A stretch of 64,000 nt of DNA from an uncultured Prevotella sp. GTDB lineage: Bacteria > Bacteroidota > Bacteroidia > Bacteroidales > Bacteroidaceae. The stretch spans positions 1 through 64,000 of the forward strand of contig NZ_CAMJFM010000010.1 in the NCBI RefSeq assembly GCF_946404925.1, given 5' to 3'. The position numbers were made by a program, and so were the translations under genes. Position 1 is the first letter of the stretch. Each line of letters starts with the position of its first letter. The notes under the pieces are model-generated. The model searched no databases. It worked only from the letters and a program-made list of their open reading frames with translations, and was not told where the DNA came from. Positions 63,464-64,000 of the stretch are shown piece by piece.

Positions 63464-64000
63464 CTAGAGTGCCTCGCACTCTTTCAGCCACAGCGCTGAT
63501 GACGCATCGCTTGGCATTCGCCAATCGCCACGTGGCGAGAGACTGACGCTACCAACCTTAGGACCATCAGGCAAGCAAGAGCGCTTGAACTGCTGATTGA
63601 AGAATCGACGACAGAATGTGGTGAGCCACTTCTTAACCGTCTCTTCATCGTAGAGCGCAGCCTTATCATCGGTAGCCGTGCAGAAAGCACGCTTGGCCAG
63701 CAGGAATATCTTCTTTGGGCCGAAACCATAACGCAAGAAGTAGTAGATAAAGAAATCGTGCAGCTCGTATGGGCCCACAAGATCCTCGGTCTTCTGCTTG
63801 ATATTACCCTGTTCGTCGGCAGGAATAAGCTCTGGAGAAATAGGTGTATCAACGATGTCGAGCAGCGTCTCGGTAGCCATCTCGCCAGCCACATAGCTTA
63901 CCAGATAGCGGATCAGCGTCTTGGGCACGCCAGCATTTACACCATACATCGACATATGGTCGCCATTATATGTAGCCCATCCCAGAGCCAACTCCGAGAG
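63464..64000 (-). CDS. nadE: Glutamine-dependent NAD+ synthetase, C-terminal part
   Basis: The frame is open to the window edge and starts there with [22 protein letters not shown], the conserved sequence after the ATP-binding site of the synthetase domain. [41 protein letters not shown] and [13 protein letters not shown] follow as in long glutamine-dependent forms, and the end [27 protein letters not shown] is typical. It makes NAD+ from deamido-NAD+. About 178 residues are visible; the N-terminal glutaminase domain lies outside. Confidence 0.92.
   Translation of the reverse strand, partial: LSELALGWATYNGDHMSMYGVNAGVPKTLIRYLVSYVAGEMATETLLDIVDTPISPELIPADEQGNIKQKTEDLVGPYELHDFFIYYFLRYGFGPKKIFLLAKRAFCTATDDKAALYDEETVKKWLTTFCRRFFNQQFKRSCLPDGPKVGSVSLSPRGDWRMPSDASSALWLKECEAL

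Overview
The window is a 64-kb piece of a Bacteroidota chromosome, most likely Prevotellaceae (Prevotella or a close relative). Three things support this. Many genes follow the Bacteroidota promoter pattern TTTG, about 19-21 nt, TAnnTTTGC, with little Shine-Dalgarno signal. Clade-typical genes are present (DUF4835/PorD-like, DUF3127, HU-HIG-type DNA-binding protein, Bacteroidota-length SecA, FeoA-FeoB fusion). The housekeeping set is complete and densely packed. I see no rRNA, CRISPR array, intact prophage or insertion sequence. There is one tRNA (Lys, CTT).

Layout. 1-1231: end of an Hsp20 gene, then a gene-poor stretch with a short open frame and two overlapping tiny membrane or secreted ORFs. 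1232-4489: an AraC regulator followed by a truncated, apparently dead phosphoglucosamine-mutase paralogue, divergent from an unknown secreted protein. 4534-9861: tRNA-Lys, then a tight operon of D-Ala-D-Ala dipeptidase, a PreA-like flavoprotein and a one-chain amino-acid ABC importer with unusual domain order. 9850-18941 (minus): feoAB fusion, lone ABC ATPase, secA, and a phosphatase-fold/DUF4105 pair. 19046-24439: beta-barrel protein, LptC, a CNNM/CorC-like protein and a PpiD/SurA-like foldase. 24617-30919: three consecutive Cache-domain sensors, two with kinase H-boxes that lack the histidine, then an AsmA-like protein. 30979-34736: two cell-wall peptidases and a membrane pyrophosphatase. 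34794-46034: DNA metabolism (rarA, dnaB, recN, exonuclease, dnaN, an OB-fold protein) with a pseudoprotease-TPR protein. 46154-54932: trmN6, then lon-tgt-lptF/G-DEAD helicase-ispE-galE. 55171-56734: DUF6440 and zinc-ribbon genes, a repeat-rich spacer, and an HU-like gene. 56846-64000: TPR protein, gyrA, clpC and the end of nadE.

The most unusual features are the Cache/pseudo-histidine-kinase operon (24617-28977), the importer with swapped substrate-binding lobes and an RsbW-like tail (7132-9861), the inactive mutase paralogue (1232-2155), the repeat and inverted-repeat spacer before the HU gene (55670-56000), and period-7/8 repeats that fill intercistronic spacers at the 3' ends of several genes. 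All functional calls rest on reading motifs by eye; no database search was possible.
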